A DNA stretch of 64,000 nucleotides from Yinghuangia seranimata (GTDB lineage Bacteria; Actinomycetota; Actinomycetes; Streptomycetales; Streptomycetaceae). The notes beneath the pieces were generated by a model that ran no database searches, was not told the origin of the DNA, and saw nothing but the letters and a program-made list of their open reading frames with translations. Made by a program: the position numbers and the translations under genes. The stretch covers positions 1 to 64,000 of the forward strand of contig NZ_JASAOI010000026.1 in NCBI RefSeq assembly GCF_029953285.1. The letters are read 5' to 3'. Below, piece after piece: positions 1 to 10,660 of the stretch (positions within the stretch are counted from its first letter, which is position 1; each line of letters starts with the position of its first letter).

Positions 1-156
1 GGGGGCCCGCCCTCGGGCCGGCCGGGGGCGCCGGGGGGGGGGGCCCGGCGGGGCCCCCCCCCCCCCGGGCCCCCCCCGCCGTCCCCGTCGCCACCACCCA
101 TATTCGAGTCGCTTCGCTCCACCCCTTTTGCCCGTGGTGCGAGGGCGGGGTCCGGA
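1..156. other. Low-complexity G/C stretch at window edge, no gene
   Basis: Bases 1-80 are almost only runs of G and C. The remainder up to the acsA stop is ordinary GC-rich sequence with no open frame of interest. It lies 3' of acsA, where a terminator would be expected. The homopolymer runs look like those at 30556-30660 and may be a miscalled hairpin or a contig edge. Confidence 0.5.
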
Positions 157-2136
<1,980 letters not shown>

Positions 2137-2229
2137 GCGTCTTCCTCCGTCATACACAGACTCTTCCGGCACCTTCTCTCGGCTGTAGCGAATCAGTCAC
2201 GAGGCGCGGCTGACAAGACGCCGAAAGAA

Positions 2230-2245
2230 ATTGGTTTAGACCTCT
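2230..2245. promoter_or_regulatory. DasR-responsive element-like site upstream of acsA
   Basis: The 16-mer ATTGGTTTAGACCTCT matches the streptomycete dre consensus (ACTGGTCTAGACCACT) at 13 of 16 positions and keeps the GGT-TAGACC core. It lies about 95 bp upstream of the acsA GTG. DasR is the GntR-family regulator of N-acetylglucosamine use. Its role here is inferred from sequence only. Confidence 0.45.
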
Positions 2246-2283
2246 TGGGGTGCACCGCCGTGACTCGCGGCGGTGTCCGGGCG

Positions 2284-2325
2284 CGCCTGTGGAGCCGGGT
2301 TGGGGGGAGCCCGGCTCCACAGGCG
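2284..2325 (-). terminator. Terminator hairpin between the lipoprotein gene and acsA
   Basis: A perfect 16-bp stem (CGCCTGTGGAGCCGGG and its complement) with a 10-nt loop lies 150 bp after the lipoprotein stop. There is no T-tract, as is usual for high-GC actinobacterial terminators. It should insulate acsA from the upstream cluster. Confidence 0.7.
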
Positions 2326-2473
2326 TCGGAACCACCCTGGTCGGAGGTGATCAGCGGCCGATGGACGTTCCATGAACGCCGCCCGGCGAGTGCGGCGGCG
2401 TGGTCGCGGTGGGGCGGGTGCGCCGGTCGATTTCTGGCATGACGTGCCGGAAATCACGCCCGCGCGGACCGGC

Positions 2474-2986
2474 TCACGTGGGGTCCGGGGCGGGCGGCGG
2501 CGCGTCGTCGTCCGTCGCGGCGGGCTCACCGGTCGGCCCGGCGACGTTGTTCGCCGGCGCCGGGGCGTCCTCCATCGGCTCGGCGGGCGGCTGCCCGCTG
2601 CCGCCGAGCGGCGCCGCGAGCAGACCGGGGTCGGCGCCGAAGCCGAGGAACAGCTTCGCCCACTGCCGGTCGAGGTCGGTCGGCGGCTTGCCGTCGCAGA
2701 ACGGCTTGAGGCCGTTCGCGGTGTAGTGCCGCAGCAGCTCGAACACCTTGCCGGTGTCGCCGTCCTCCTCGGAGGTGTACTCGGTGCCCGGCTGGTTGCG
2801 CTGGTGCTCCTGGCAGGCCGCGGTCGGCGGCGCGGGCGCGAACGCTCCTTGGGCACCCGAGGGGCCGCCTTTGGCGCCGCCCCCGCCGCCGGACGAACAC
2901 GCGGTGAGGCCGAGCAGCGCGGCGAGCAGCACGGCGGGGACGGAGGCCGCGAGCCGCCGCCGCGGCCGGGACGAGGTGGTGTGCAT
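2474..2986 (-). CDS. Putative lipoprotein, unknown function
   Basis: A 170-residue protein with an N-terminal Arg-rich region, a hydrophobic segment and a lipobox (LTAC, then SSGGGGG), so probably an exported membrane-anchored lipoprotein. The mature part has two cysteines (ACQEH and PFCDG) that could form a disulphide, and it ends in an acidic/proline-rich tail. I recognise no domain. AAGGAA lies 7 nt before the ATG. It starts 37 bp after the NicO-type exporter stop on the same strand, so it is probably the last gene of the DUF4331-TPR-exporter cluster. Confidence 0.8.
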   Translation of the reverse strand: MHTTSSRPRRRLAASVPAVLLAALLGLTACSSGGGGGAKGGPSGAQGAFAPAPPTAACQEHQRNQPGTEYTSEEDGDTGKVFELLRHYTANGLKPFCDGKPPTDLDRQWAKLFLGFGADPGLLAAPLGGSGQPPAEPMEDAPAPANNVAGPTGEPAATDDDAPPPAPDPT

Positions 2987-3023
2987 GGCCGTTCCTTTCC
3001 GAACGTGGTTGGGACGCGCCGGA

Positions 3024-4826
3024 TCACCCGAACGCGGCAGGCGAGGACAACCCGCGCCACGCCAGCACCAGCCCGACCACGAGCACGAACGCAGCGGTCA
3101 GCACCGGCAGCCGGCTGACGACAGGACGGATCAGACGCAACGACCGCTCCCCGGCCCCACGCCGCCGGACCCGGTCCCGGATCCGGACGAGGACGAGTCC
3201 GGCGGCGGTGAGCACGGACGCCATCCCGAGGCCGTACGCGAGGACGAGGAGAACCCCGAACGCGGTCCGCCCGAGCGCGATGGCCCCGAGCAGTACGACG
3301 AGCGCCGACGGACTGGGCACGAGCCCACCGGCGACCCCCATCCCGACGAGCAGCCGCCGACGGGCGAGGCGGACGTGGTCGTGGTGGCTGTGGCTGTGGC
3401 TGTGGCCGTGGTCGGCGTGAGGGTGGGCATGCCTGTGGCTGTGGTCGTGGCTGTGCCTGTGGTCGTGGTCGTGGCTGTCGGCGTCGACGTGCCCACCTAC
3501 CCCCGAAAGGCTGACCCGCCCCGACATCGCAACTTCGACATCCACATCGCCCGTTGAGTGGGCAGGGGGGCTCCACCGCGCGGTCGGACCACGTTCGACC
3601 CGCCCCACCCCGACCGGCTCGCGCCGCCGCGTCTCGCCGCGGTGCACGTGCCCCGCACCGTGGCTGTGCTCGTGCCCGACGCCTGCTCCTTGCCACGCGC
3701 TCCGCAGCAGGCTCACTCCGACGCCAGCGACCAGCAGGCCGCTCAGGGCCCCTAGATACGCCAGGGCGCTCTCGCCCGTCAGGGACGTCGACAGCGTCAG
3801 CGCGAGCCCCAGCGCCAGCACTCCGGCCGTGTGGGTCAGTGTCACGGTCGCGCCGACCGTGACCGCGTCGCGCACGCCCTGGCGCCGGCCGTCGGCACCC
3901 CGGACCGCGAGGTAGGCGGCCATCACGGTCTTGCCGTGTCCCGGCAGCGCCGCATGGGACGCGCCGAGGAGGAGGGCGAGCAGCACAGCCGCGACGCCGG
4001 CGCCGAGGGTCATGTGGTCGGCGCCGACCAGACTGTTGAACGCCGACTGCACCGCGCCGTACGCCCGCACGACCACGTCCGGCAGCGGTCCTGACGGTGC
4101 CGTCGGTGCGGCGCCCGCCTGGTCGTGGCCCGGGGCGGTCGCCACGTCGATCCCGCGCACGTTGAGCGGGGAGCTCAGCAGGTCCACGGGGTACGTCCGT
4201 AGTTCGTCGCTGACGCTCGTGCGCGCGACGCCGTCCGGCGGCAGAGCCACCCCGTCGCCGACCGCGGTCATCTCGCGCCACCCGACCCGGTCGGCGAGGT
4301 GCGTGGTGGCGACGCTGAGCCGGGCGGGCCGGTCGAGTGCGGCCGGGGCGGTCAGTCGGCATTCCGTGCGGGTGGTCGGCAACCCTCCGCTGCCACGAGG
4401 CTGTTCGGCGTGCGCGGAGACGAGCGTCCATGCCGACGCTCGCCCGTCGACGGTGATCCGCAGGTCGTGCGCGATCTCCTCGCAGCCGGTTCGCGCGTAC
4501 GCCGCCAGCTCGGCCGTCGACGCGGTGCCGTCGTGGTCGGTGTCGAGCCGCCCGCGCGCCTGGAGTGTGGGCAGTTCCGCCTCGTCGAGGACGGCGAAGT
4601 CGTCCACCCGGTCGGGGTGCACGGTCAGCCCGTGGTACTGGTTCACGCTCAGGTTGCCCATCGGGTGCGCCGACGCCGTGCCCGCGCCGAACGCCAGTTG
4701 CCCGGCCGCGAGGACGAGCGCAGCGAGCCCGACCAGGCCCAGTCGTCGGGGAGCGAACGCCCCATCGCGCTTTCGGTCTTCGCGACCACGACGATTCGCA
4801 TGCGCCGCGCGCCCGGTCGTCCTCAC
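3024..4826 (-). CDS. NicO-family (RcnA/HupE-like) nickel/cobalt efflux permease, His-rich
   Basis: A 600-residue membrane protein. After a signal-like hydrophobic start comes an extracytoplasmic domain (HPMGNLSVNQYHG, with an EF-hand-like DTDHDGTAST stretch), then NicO-type transmembrane helices in two blocks, including SHAALPGHGKTVMAAYL. The blocks are separated by a long loop with extreme histidine clusters (roughly residues 380-395 and 449-487), probably metal-binding. GTG at 4826 overlaps the TPR gene stop as GTGA and has GGAGG 6 nt before it, so the two are translationally coupled. The likely role is divalent metal export. The substrate (Ni, Co or other) is not visible from sequence. Confidence 0.85.
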   Translation of the reverse strand: MRTTGRAAHANRRGREDRKRDGAFAPRRLGLVGLAALVLAAGQLAFGAGTASAHPMGNLSVNQYHGLTVHPDRVDDFAVLDEAELPTLQARGRLDTDHDGTASTAELAAYARTGCEEIAHDLRITVDGRASAWTLVSAHAEQPRGSGGLPTTRTECRLTAPAALDRPARLSVATTHLADRVGWREMTAVGDGVALPPDGVARTSVSDELRTYPVDLLSSPLNVRGIDVATAPGHDQAGAAPTAPSGPLPDVVVRAYGAVQSAFNSLVGADHMTLGAGVAAVLLALLLGASHAALPGHGKTVMAAYLAVRGADGRRQGVRDAVTVGATVTLTHTAGVLALGLALTLSTSLTGESALAYLGALSGLLVAGVGVSLLRSAWQGAGVGHEHSHGAGHVHRGETRRREPVGVGRVERGPTARWSPPAHSTGDVDVEVAMSGRVSLSGVGGHVDADSHDHDHRHSHDHSHRHAHPHADHGHSHSHSHHDHVRLARRRLLVGMGVAGGLVPSPSALVVLLGAIALGRTAFGVLLVLAYGLGMASVLTAAGLVLVRIRDRVRRRGAGERSLRLIRPVVSRLPVLTAAFVLVVGLVLAWRGLSSPAAFG

Positions 4827-6076
4827 GCCGCACCTCCGGAGCCGCTCGCCGCCAGCGCGGCCTTGATGTCCCGCAGGTGCCCCAGCGGCAGCGGGTCGTG
4901 CCAGCCGCCCGCGACCGCGCGTTCGGCGTACGTCAGCGCTTCCGCGTCGCGTCCGTTGCGGTGCAGCGCCCATGCGAGCGCATCGGCCACGAACACGGCC
5001 TGTCTGCGCCCCCATTCGGCCTGGGCGCGGCGCAGTGCCTCGGCGGGGTCGCCGTGGTCGGCCTCGAACTGGGCGCGGGCCAGGTCGTCGCTCGCGCCGT
5101 TCGCTTCGAGGAGCCGGAAGGACGCCGCGACCAGGTCGAACTGGGCGCGCGCGGCGTCCGGTCGGCCTGCCGCGTCGAGGAGTTCGCCGTACTCGACGAG
5201 GAACTGCGGCAGGGGGAGTGCGGCGGTGGCCGCGGCGTATTCGGTGAGCGCCTCGTCGCGGCGCCCGAGCGCTGCGAGTGCCGCCGCACGCCCGGCGCGC
5301 AGTGCGGGATTGCCCGGCGCGGCGGCGAGGCCCGCGTCGAAGTGCGCGAGGGCGCCGCCCGGATCACCCGCGCGGCGGGCGAGTTCGCCGAGGTAGCGGC
5401 GGCAGTAGGCGGTCTCGTCGGGTGTCGCGGCGATCTCCAGCGCGCGTTCCAGCGCGGTGCGGGCGTCGTCGGTGGCGCCGCGCAGTTCGAGGTCGTAGCT
5501 GGCCCGCGTGAAGGACGCGACGGACGGCCGCAGGTCGAGCATGCGCTGGATCGCCGCGGTGGCCTCGTGGGCCGCGCCGAGCTGGGTCAGCGCGTCGCCG
5601 AGCGTGCCGTAGACCGCGGCGTTGTACGGGGCGGCCTGCGCCGCCCGGTCGGCGAACCCGCGGGCCGCGCCGAAGTCGTGCCGGGCGTTGGCGAGTGCGG
5701 CCATCCCGACGAGCGCCGGAGCGTACGCGGCGGAGCCTTGCGGCGCGTGGGCGAGCGCCCGGGTGAGTGCCTCTTCGGCACGCGGGTAGTACGCCGGATC
5801 GCCGGTGGAGCGGGCCTGTTCGACGTACGCGGTGCCGAGCGCCGCGAGTGTGTCCGCGTCGTCGGGCCGGGTCCGCAGCCGCGCCTGCGCCGCCGCGATC
5901 ACGGCCTCCAACGAGCCTCGCCCGCTCGTCGCGTCCGGCGCCGCGAGCGGCACGGCGGCGGCGCGCGCCGGCGACCCGCCGTCACCGTGCCGGGCGACCA
6001 GCACCGGCACACCGATGAGCACCCCGGCCGCGACCACCGACGCCGCGGCAAGCCGTACTCGTCGCAGATTCCTCAT
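4823..6076 (-). CDS. Secreted or membrane-anchored TPR protein
   Basis: A 417-residue protein with an N-terminal membrane/signal segment (AAASVVAAGVLIGVPVLVA) followed by a chain of tetratricopeptide repeats such as AALGTAYVEQARSTGDPAYYPRAEEALTRAL. It probably scaffolds protein contacts outside the membrane. ATG at 6076 was chosen for the GGGGGA 7 nt upstream; the adjacent GTG at 6079 is possible. It sits between the DUF4331 gene and the NicO exporter and overlaps the latter by 4 nt. This trio recurs in streptomycetes (recollection). No function is established from the sequence. Confidence 0.85.
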   Translation of the reverse strand: MRNLRRVRLAAASVVAAGVLIGVPVLVARHGDGGSPARAAAVPLAAPDATSGRGSLEAVIAAAQARLRTRPDDADTLAALGTAYVEQARSTGDPAYYPRAEEALTRALAHAPQGSAAYAPALVGMAALANARHDFGAARGFADRAAQAAPYNAAVYGTLGDALTQLGAAHEATAAIQRMLDLRPSVASFTRASYDLELRGATDDARTALERALEIAATPDETAYCRRYLGELARRAGDPGGALAHFDAGLAAAPGNPALRAGRAAALAALGRRDEALTEYAAATAALPLPQFLVEYGELLDAAGRPDAARAQFDLVAASFRLLEANGASDDLARAQFEADHGDPAEALRRAQAEWGRRQAVFVADALAWALHRNGRDAEALTYAERAVAGGWHDPLPLGHLRDIKAALAASGSGGAA

Positions 6077-6104
6077 CACACGTCCCCCAAGGGAAGGCCG
6101 GCCC

Positions 6105-6144
6105 GCGGTCCCCGGGGCGGCGGCAGGCCGCCGCCCCGGACCGC
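6105..6144 (-). terminator. Strong hairpin between the DUF4331 and TPR genes
   Basis: A 17-bp GC stem (GCGGTCC plus GGGGCGGCGG, 2-nt bulge) with a 4-nt CAGG loop fills most of the 101-bp gap. It could partly terminate transcription or stabilise the upstream message, giving more DUF4331 product than TPR or exporter. Confidence 0.55.
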
Positions 6145-6177
6145 GTCCGGGAAAGACCCGGATCCGGTGTCCGCCCG

Positions 6178-7683
6178 TCAGCCCTTCGGGAGGGCGCGGT
6201 TGACCGGCCAGTACTCCGGCAGTCCGACGTACGGGAACGACCCGCCGAAGCCCTTGTTGTTGGCGTCGACCATGTCGCCCTTGGCCAGCGCGGGGACGAT
6301 CTGCCCGGTGGCCGCGGCCCCTTCGAGGGCCTGCAGTTCGATGTCGACGACGTCGTCGGACAGCCGCCGCCCGTTCGGGAAGCCGCCCAGGTCGCCGCCC
6401 AGGACGCCGAGCCGGTTGGGCTTCGCGGTCGGCGGGATTGCCGTGTTCAGCCGCAGTTCCTCGGCGGGCACGACCTTCTTCGGGTCGACGTCCTTGTTGA
6501 GCAACTGCGAGTTGAGGTCGGCCTTGATCGGCCCGTTGGCCGCGTTGGCGATGCCGGTCAGGAAGATCTCGACGAGGTCGGCGCGCGGCGCGGCCGGCGC
6601 CTTGAGGCCGTAGATCTTCTCGATGAGCTGCGGCACCTCGGGGTTCTGCACGCGGTCGACCAACTGCGGGACGGTCGCGTCCTGGTCGGGCCGCAGCGCG
6701 TTGAACCGGTCCTTGAGCGCGGCCGGCACGACGACCTCGTTGACGAGCGGGTTGCCGAGCCGCGAGACCTGCACGAACTTGCCCCAGTCGCGGTTCTTCC
6801 CGTCGTCCGTGACGATGTCCATCCCGCGCCGCTCGGTGGTGCTCCACACGCCGATGACGGGGTTGCGGGCGGCGTCGCCGTTGAGCGCGAGCGCGTTCTT
6901 GGGCAGTTGCAGCACAAGGGTGTTGACGTTGTAGCCGGCGACGGTGTCCTGCCCGACCTCGGTGAGGTTGCCGCCGTACAGCAGGTCGAAGACGCGCAGG
7001 TCGAGGAAGAACGGGTCCTCGGTCTGCCCGGCGAACGCCTTGCCGCCGCCCTGCACGTCGGTGACCGCGGCGTCGCGCAGCCCCTGGTAGTCGGGCATGG
7101 AGGCCTTGCCGACGTTGGACGGCGCGGCGACCGCGTTCTGGACGATCGTGCGCGGCGCCTTGCCGGGCCGGATCTCCTGCACGGTGTACGTCTGCCGGAA
7201 CAGCAGGTTCTCGTCGTCGAGCGAGGTGACGGGGCCGTTGTTGTAAAGGAACGTCGACGTCCCGCGCTTGTCCTGGTTCTGGAAGGTGAACCGGTAGGTG
7301 ACGTCGGGCTTGCCGTCGCCGTCGGAGTCGATGTTGAGGTTGTAGCGGGCGTCGGCGGCGAACGGGTAGAAGTTCGGCCCGCCGTTGGGTTCCTCGAACG
7401 GAATGAAGTTGGCGACCAACGTGACCGTGTCGGTCTTGTCGGGGCTGACGAACGCGTAGACGTCGGTGTTGTCGAGCTGCGGGCTGGTCGCGATCAGCGG
7501 CGCCTCGCGGTGGCTGGACGCGTGGGCCCGGCCGGGGCCCGGCACGGCGGCCACGCCGGCGGCGAGGAGCGCGCCCGCGCCGAGGACGGCGACGGCGCCG
7601 CTCCCGCGACGACGAACGGCCGTGCCGGACGAAGTCGTTCGGGACGTGCGGTTTCTGCGGGCGGTGCGCGTGCTGCGGCTCAT
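6178..7683 (-). CDS. DUF4331 family secreted protein
   Basis: A 501-residue protein with an Arg-rich N-terminus, hydrophobic signal segment (GAVAVLGAGALLAAGVAAV) and the DUF4331 hallmark SSHREAPLIATSPQLDNTDVYAFVSPD. A DSDGDGKPDVTYRF stretch resembles a Ca-binding loop. The family has no settled biochemical role. AAGGA lies 7 nt before the ATG. It heads a leftward cluster with the TPR protein, the NicO exporter and a lipoprotein, which suggests an exported metal- or redox-related function (inference). A terminator at 7711-7743 separates it from the SulP gene. Confidence 0.9.
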   Translation of the reverse strand: MSRSTRTARRNRTSRTTSSGTAVRRRGSGAVAVLGAGALLAAGVAAVPGPGRAHASSHREAPLIATSPQLDNTDVYAFVSPDKTDTVTLVANFIPFEEPNGGPNFYPFAADARYNLNIDSDGDGKPDVTYRFTFQNQDKRGTSTFLYNNGPVTSLDDENLLFRQTYTVQEIRPGKAPRTIVQNAVAAPSNVGKASMPDYQGLRDAAVTDVQGGGKAFAGQTEDPFFLDLRVFDLLYGGNLTEVGQDTVAGYNVNTLVLQLPKNALALNGDAARNPVIGVWSTTERRGMDIVTDDGKNRDWGKFVQVSRLGNPLVNEVVVPAALKDRFNALRPDQDATVPQLVDRVQNPEVPQLIEKIYGLKAPAAPRADLVEIFLTGIANAANGPIKADLNSQLLNKDVDPKKVVPAEELRLNTAIPPTAKPNRLGVLGGDLGGFPNGRRLSDDVVDIELQALEGAAATGQIVPALAKGDMVDANNKGFGGSFPYVGLPEYWPVNRALPKG

Positions 7684-7710
7684 GGACGTGTCCTTCGGTC
7701 CTGGGACGGC

Positions 7711-7743
7711 TCCGCGCCCGCCCCGGATCGGGGCGGGCGCGGA
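7711..7743 (-). terminator. Terminator after the SulP-carbonic anhydrase gene
   Basis: A perfect 15-bp stem (TCCGCGCCCGCCCCG and complement) with a 3-nt loop lies 150 bp downstream of the SulP-CA stop and just upstream of the DUF4331 gene. Confidence 0.75.
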
Positions 7744-7896
7744 TCTGTCAGGTCGGACCGGGTCCCCGGTGTCGTCCCGCCACGACGTCTGCAGCCGTCT
7801 CGCGTGGCGGTGCCTGTGAATCCACCCCTGCTTCGGAGCGGAACGGCCCGGGGTTGGGCCTGGTTTCCCGGAATTCTCCGGGCGGCCCGGGAAGGG

Positions 7897-10287
7897 TCAC
7901 GCCAAGGTGTGCTCCGGCTCCGGTTCCGCCGCGGTCTCGGCCACCGCGGCGGTCGGCGCGTCCACAGGTTCGAACGCCCCCGTGGCCGGGTCGTGTACGT
8001 ACATCTGCGCGGCGCCGATGTCGAAGTACAGGCCGAACAAACGCAGTTGCCCGTCCTCGACGGCCCGGTACACGACCGGGTGGCCGAGCAGGTTGTCGAG
8101 CTGCTGCAACACGTTCGTCAGGCACAGCTGTTCGAGGGGCGCGGGCGCGTAGCCGGACAGCGTCGGCGCGGGGCGTGCGAGGAACCGGTCGACGCTCGGC
8201 TTGCCGTGGGCGAGCCAGCGCCGCAGGTGCGGCGTGTGCTCGGGAGCACCGTCGCCGCCGTCGCCCTCCGATTCCTCAGCGGCGGCGTCCGCTTCCGCTT
8301 CCGCGTCGAGGCTGCCCAACAGGGCCTGCATCGCGCCGCATCCGGAGTGCCCGCACACGGTGATGCTGCGGACGCCGAGCACGGACACCGCGTACTCGAT
8401 GGCGGCGCCGACCGACGCGTCGTCGACGGGCGGTTCGGGCGCGTGCGCGGTGCCGTGGGCGTCACCGTGCGCGTGATGCGCGTGGTGCGGCACGAGGTTC
8501 CCCACATTGCGCACCGTGAACAGGTCGCCCGGGCCGCTCGCGGTGATCAGGTTGGGCACGATCCGCGAGTCGGCGCAGGTGATGAACAGCTGTGCGGGGT
8601 TCTGCCCTTCGATCGCGAGTCGTTCGAGGAACGGCTGGACGAGCGGCGCGGTGCGCAGCTGGAACTCGCGCGTCCCCGCGACCAGCGGGTGCGCGGGCGG
8701 GCGGCCGCGCCGCGGGTGCAGCCGCTGCCAGTGCCACCACGGCGCGAACCAGCGTGCGGACGGGGTGGGTCCGACGCGGCGCACGCCCGCGGGCCGGTTC
8801 AGGCCTTCGGCGGCGCGTCCGTAGTGGTCGTCGTGGATCTCCTCGATCTCGACCTGCCCGCCGCGCGCGACGTACGCGGTGCGCCACGTGTGTACGGCCT
8901 CGAACGCGGCCTGGTCGAGGTAGTCGACGGTCAGGTCGAGGACGACGTGCTCGCCGGGCGGCAGCTTGTCGAGCGCACGGGAGAGCCTGGGCACCGAGAG
9001 GAACGTCAGCGAGCCCTGCACGATGACGTGGAACGCGCCGTCGCGGAGGACCGTGCGCACCGTGCTGCGGCTGAGCCGCGCGAGGGCGATGGCCACCGCG
9101 ACGACGACGCCGAGCGCGACGCCTTCCAGCACGCCCGCGGCGACGACGCCCGCCACCGTGACGACGTACACCGGGAATTCGCGGTGCCGGTGCACGTGCC
9201 GGATGTGGGCGCGGTTGACCATCTGGACGCCGACGACCATGACCAGCGCGGCGAGCGCCGCGAGCGGGATGCGTTCGACGAGGAAGCCGAGCAGTCCGGC
9301 GAACAGCAGGATCCAGCAGCCGTGCAGGATCGCGGAGGCGCGGCTGTGGGCGCCGGCCCGGATGTTCGCGGTGGAGCGCATCGCGCCGCCGGACACCGGG
9401 AAGCCGCCGAGCATGCCGGACACGACGTTGCCGAGGCCCTGCGCGGCGAGTTCGCGGTCGAGGTCGGAGCGCGGGCCGTGCTGGAGCCGGTCGGTGGCGA
9501 CGGCGGACAGCAGCGATTCGACGGCGCCGACGACGGCGACCGTGACGACGGCGGTGACCAGCGCCGCCCAGCCGATCCCGGTCGGTGACGCGGGGAAGGC
9601 GACGGCCGCCGTCGGCAGGCTGATCCGCGAGACGTCCATGCGGCCCGCCGCCACCAGCAGCGTGGCGAGCGCGACGGCGACCAGCGGTCCCGGAACGCGG
9701 CGCAGCGCGCGGAGCACCGGCCGTTCGGGGTTGGGCAGCAGCGGCCAGGCCAACAGCGCGGCGACGGTCACCAGCCCGACGACGAGCTCCGGCGTGCGCA
9801 ACGTGGCGAACTGCTCCGGCAGTTGCCGCAGGTTGGCGAGTGCCGAGCTCTGCGGCGACCCGCCGAGGACGACGTGGAGCTGCGCGATGGCGATCACGAT
9901 GCCGATGCCGGCGAGCATCCCGTGCACGATCGCGGGGGAGAGGGCGAGTGCTGCGCGGGCCACTTTGGCGAGGCCGAGGAGCACCTGAAGTACACCTGCC
10001 AGCACGGTGATCGCGCAGGTGACGCGCCATCCGTAGGTCTGCACGAGCCCGGCGACGACCACGGTCAGTCCCGCGGCGGGGCCGCTGATCTGCAGTGGTG
10101 CGCCGCCGAGTGAGCCGACGACGATGCCGCCGACGACGGCCGCGACGATGCCGGCGGTCAGGGGTGCGCCGGCGGCGAGGGCGATGCCCAGTGACATGGG
10201 GATCGCGATCAGGAAGACGACCAGGGATGCGCCGAGGTCGCCGCGAATCTGGGGGAAGCGCGCTGCCGCGCGCGTCGTGAGGCTCAT
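7897..10287 (-). CDS. SulP anion transporter fused to a beta-class carbonic anhydrase
   Basis: A 796-residue fusion. The N-terminal part (about 1-400) is a SulP/SLC26 permease (GDLGASLVVFLIAIPMSLGI, SGGAMRSTANI). A short STAS-like segment follows near 420-500. The C-terminal part (from about 535) is a beta-carbonic anhydrase with both zinc motifs, CADSRIVPN and GHSGCGAMQ, so it looks catalytically complete. The likely role is bicarbonate (or related anion) transport coupled to CO2/HCO3- interconversion at the membrane. ATG at 10287 was chosen for GGAGGAG 8 nt upstream. An Asp/Glu/Ala-rich insert lies between the second zinc motif and the C-terminal helices. It is transcribed alone, divergently from the deacetylase gene. 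Confidence 0.92.
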   Translation of the reverse strand: MSLTTRAAARFPQIRGDLGASLVVFLIAIPMSLGIALAAGAPLTAGIVAAVVGGIVVGSLGGAPLQISGPAAGLTVVVAGLVQTYGWRVTCAITVLAGVLQVLLGLAKVARAALALSPAIVHGMLAGIGIVIAIAQLHVVLGGSPQSSALANLRQLPEQFATLRTPELVVGLVTVAALLAWPLLPNPERPVLRALRRVPGPLVAVALATLLVAAGRMDVSRISLPTAAVAFPASPTGIGWAALVTAVVTVAVVGAVESLLSAVATDRLQHGPRSDLDRELAAQGLGNVVSGMLGGFPVSGGAMRSTANIRAGAHSRASAILHGCWILLFAGLLGFLVERIPLAALAALVMVVGVQMVNRAHIRHVHRHREFPVYVVTVAGVVAAGVLEGVALGVVVAVAIALARLSRSTVRTVLRDGAFHVIVQGSLTFLSVPRLSRALDKLPPGEHVVLDLTVDYLDQAAFEAVHTWRTAYVARGGQVEIEEIHDDHYGRAAEGLNRPAGVRRVGPTPSARWFAPWWHWQRLHPRRGRPPAHPLVAGTREFQLRTAPLVQPFLERLAIEGQNPAQLFITCADSRIVPNLITASGPGDLFTVRNVGNLVPHHAHHAHGDAHGTAHAPEPPVDDASVGAAIEYAVSVLGVRSITVCGHSGCGAMQALLGSLDAEAEADAAAEESEGDGGDGAPEHTPHLRRWLAHGKPSVDRFLARPAPTLSGYAPAPLEQLCLTNVLQQLDNLLGHPVVYRAVEDGQLRLFGLYFDIGAAQMYVHDPATGAFEPVDAPTAAVAETAAEPEPEHTLA

Positions 10288-10660
10288 GGTCCCGTCTCCT
10301 CCGAGTCCTGCGGGGGTGTGGCGGGGGGTGACGCCTTGTGGGCGGAACGCCAAGACTGCGCTAAGTAGTGTTTACGCTACCGTCAGCTTCTCATAGTGAA
10401 ACGGTAAAAAGCTCCGTCAAACGGGTGAAAGGGTGACGTCGCTCGTGCCCCGTGACCTTCTGCGACCCGGTCAGTTGTCACTGAGAGCTGTGTGGCCAGC
10501 GTCACGGCGGGCCGGGCGTCCCTTCCTGGATTCGTCGGGTAAACGGCGTTAGTCGTGTATGGGCCATGCAACCGACCGACCGCGTCGTGCGTGTGTATGA
10601 GCAGGTAGTCGCGCCAGATCCGTCCAGGAGCGCGCGGTCTCGTCTATCTAGAGGTGAACT
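10288..10660. promoter_or_regulatory. Divergent promoter region between SulP-CA and deacetylase genes
   Basis: 373 bp without a gene. Bases 10355-10435 are clearly AT-richer than the surroundings (AAGTAGTGTTTACGCTAC, GTGAAACGGTAAAAAG) and probably hold the leftward SulP-CA promoter. Just before the rightward gene is TATCTA followed by AGAGGTGAACT and the GTG. No operator is confidently assigned. Confidence 0.4.

Noticed and set aside
3131-3496. Thr/Gly/Pro-rich frame over the His-rich part of the exporter gene
   Set aside because: A shadow frame of the CAC/CAT-rich histidine loop in the NicO exporter, not a separate repeat protein.
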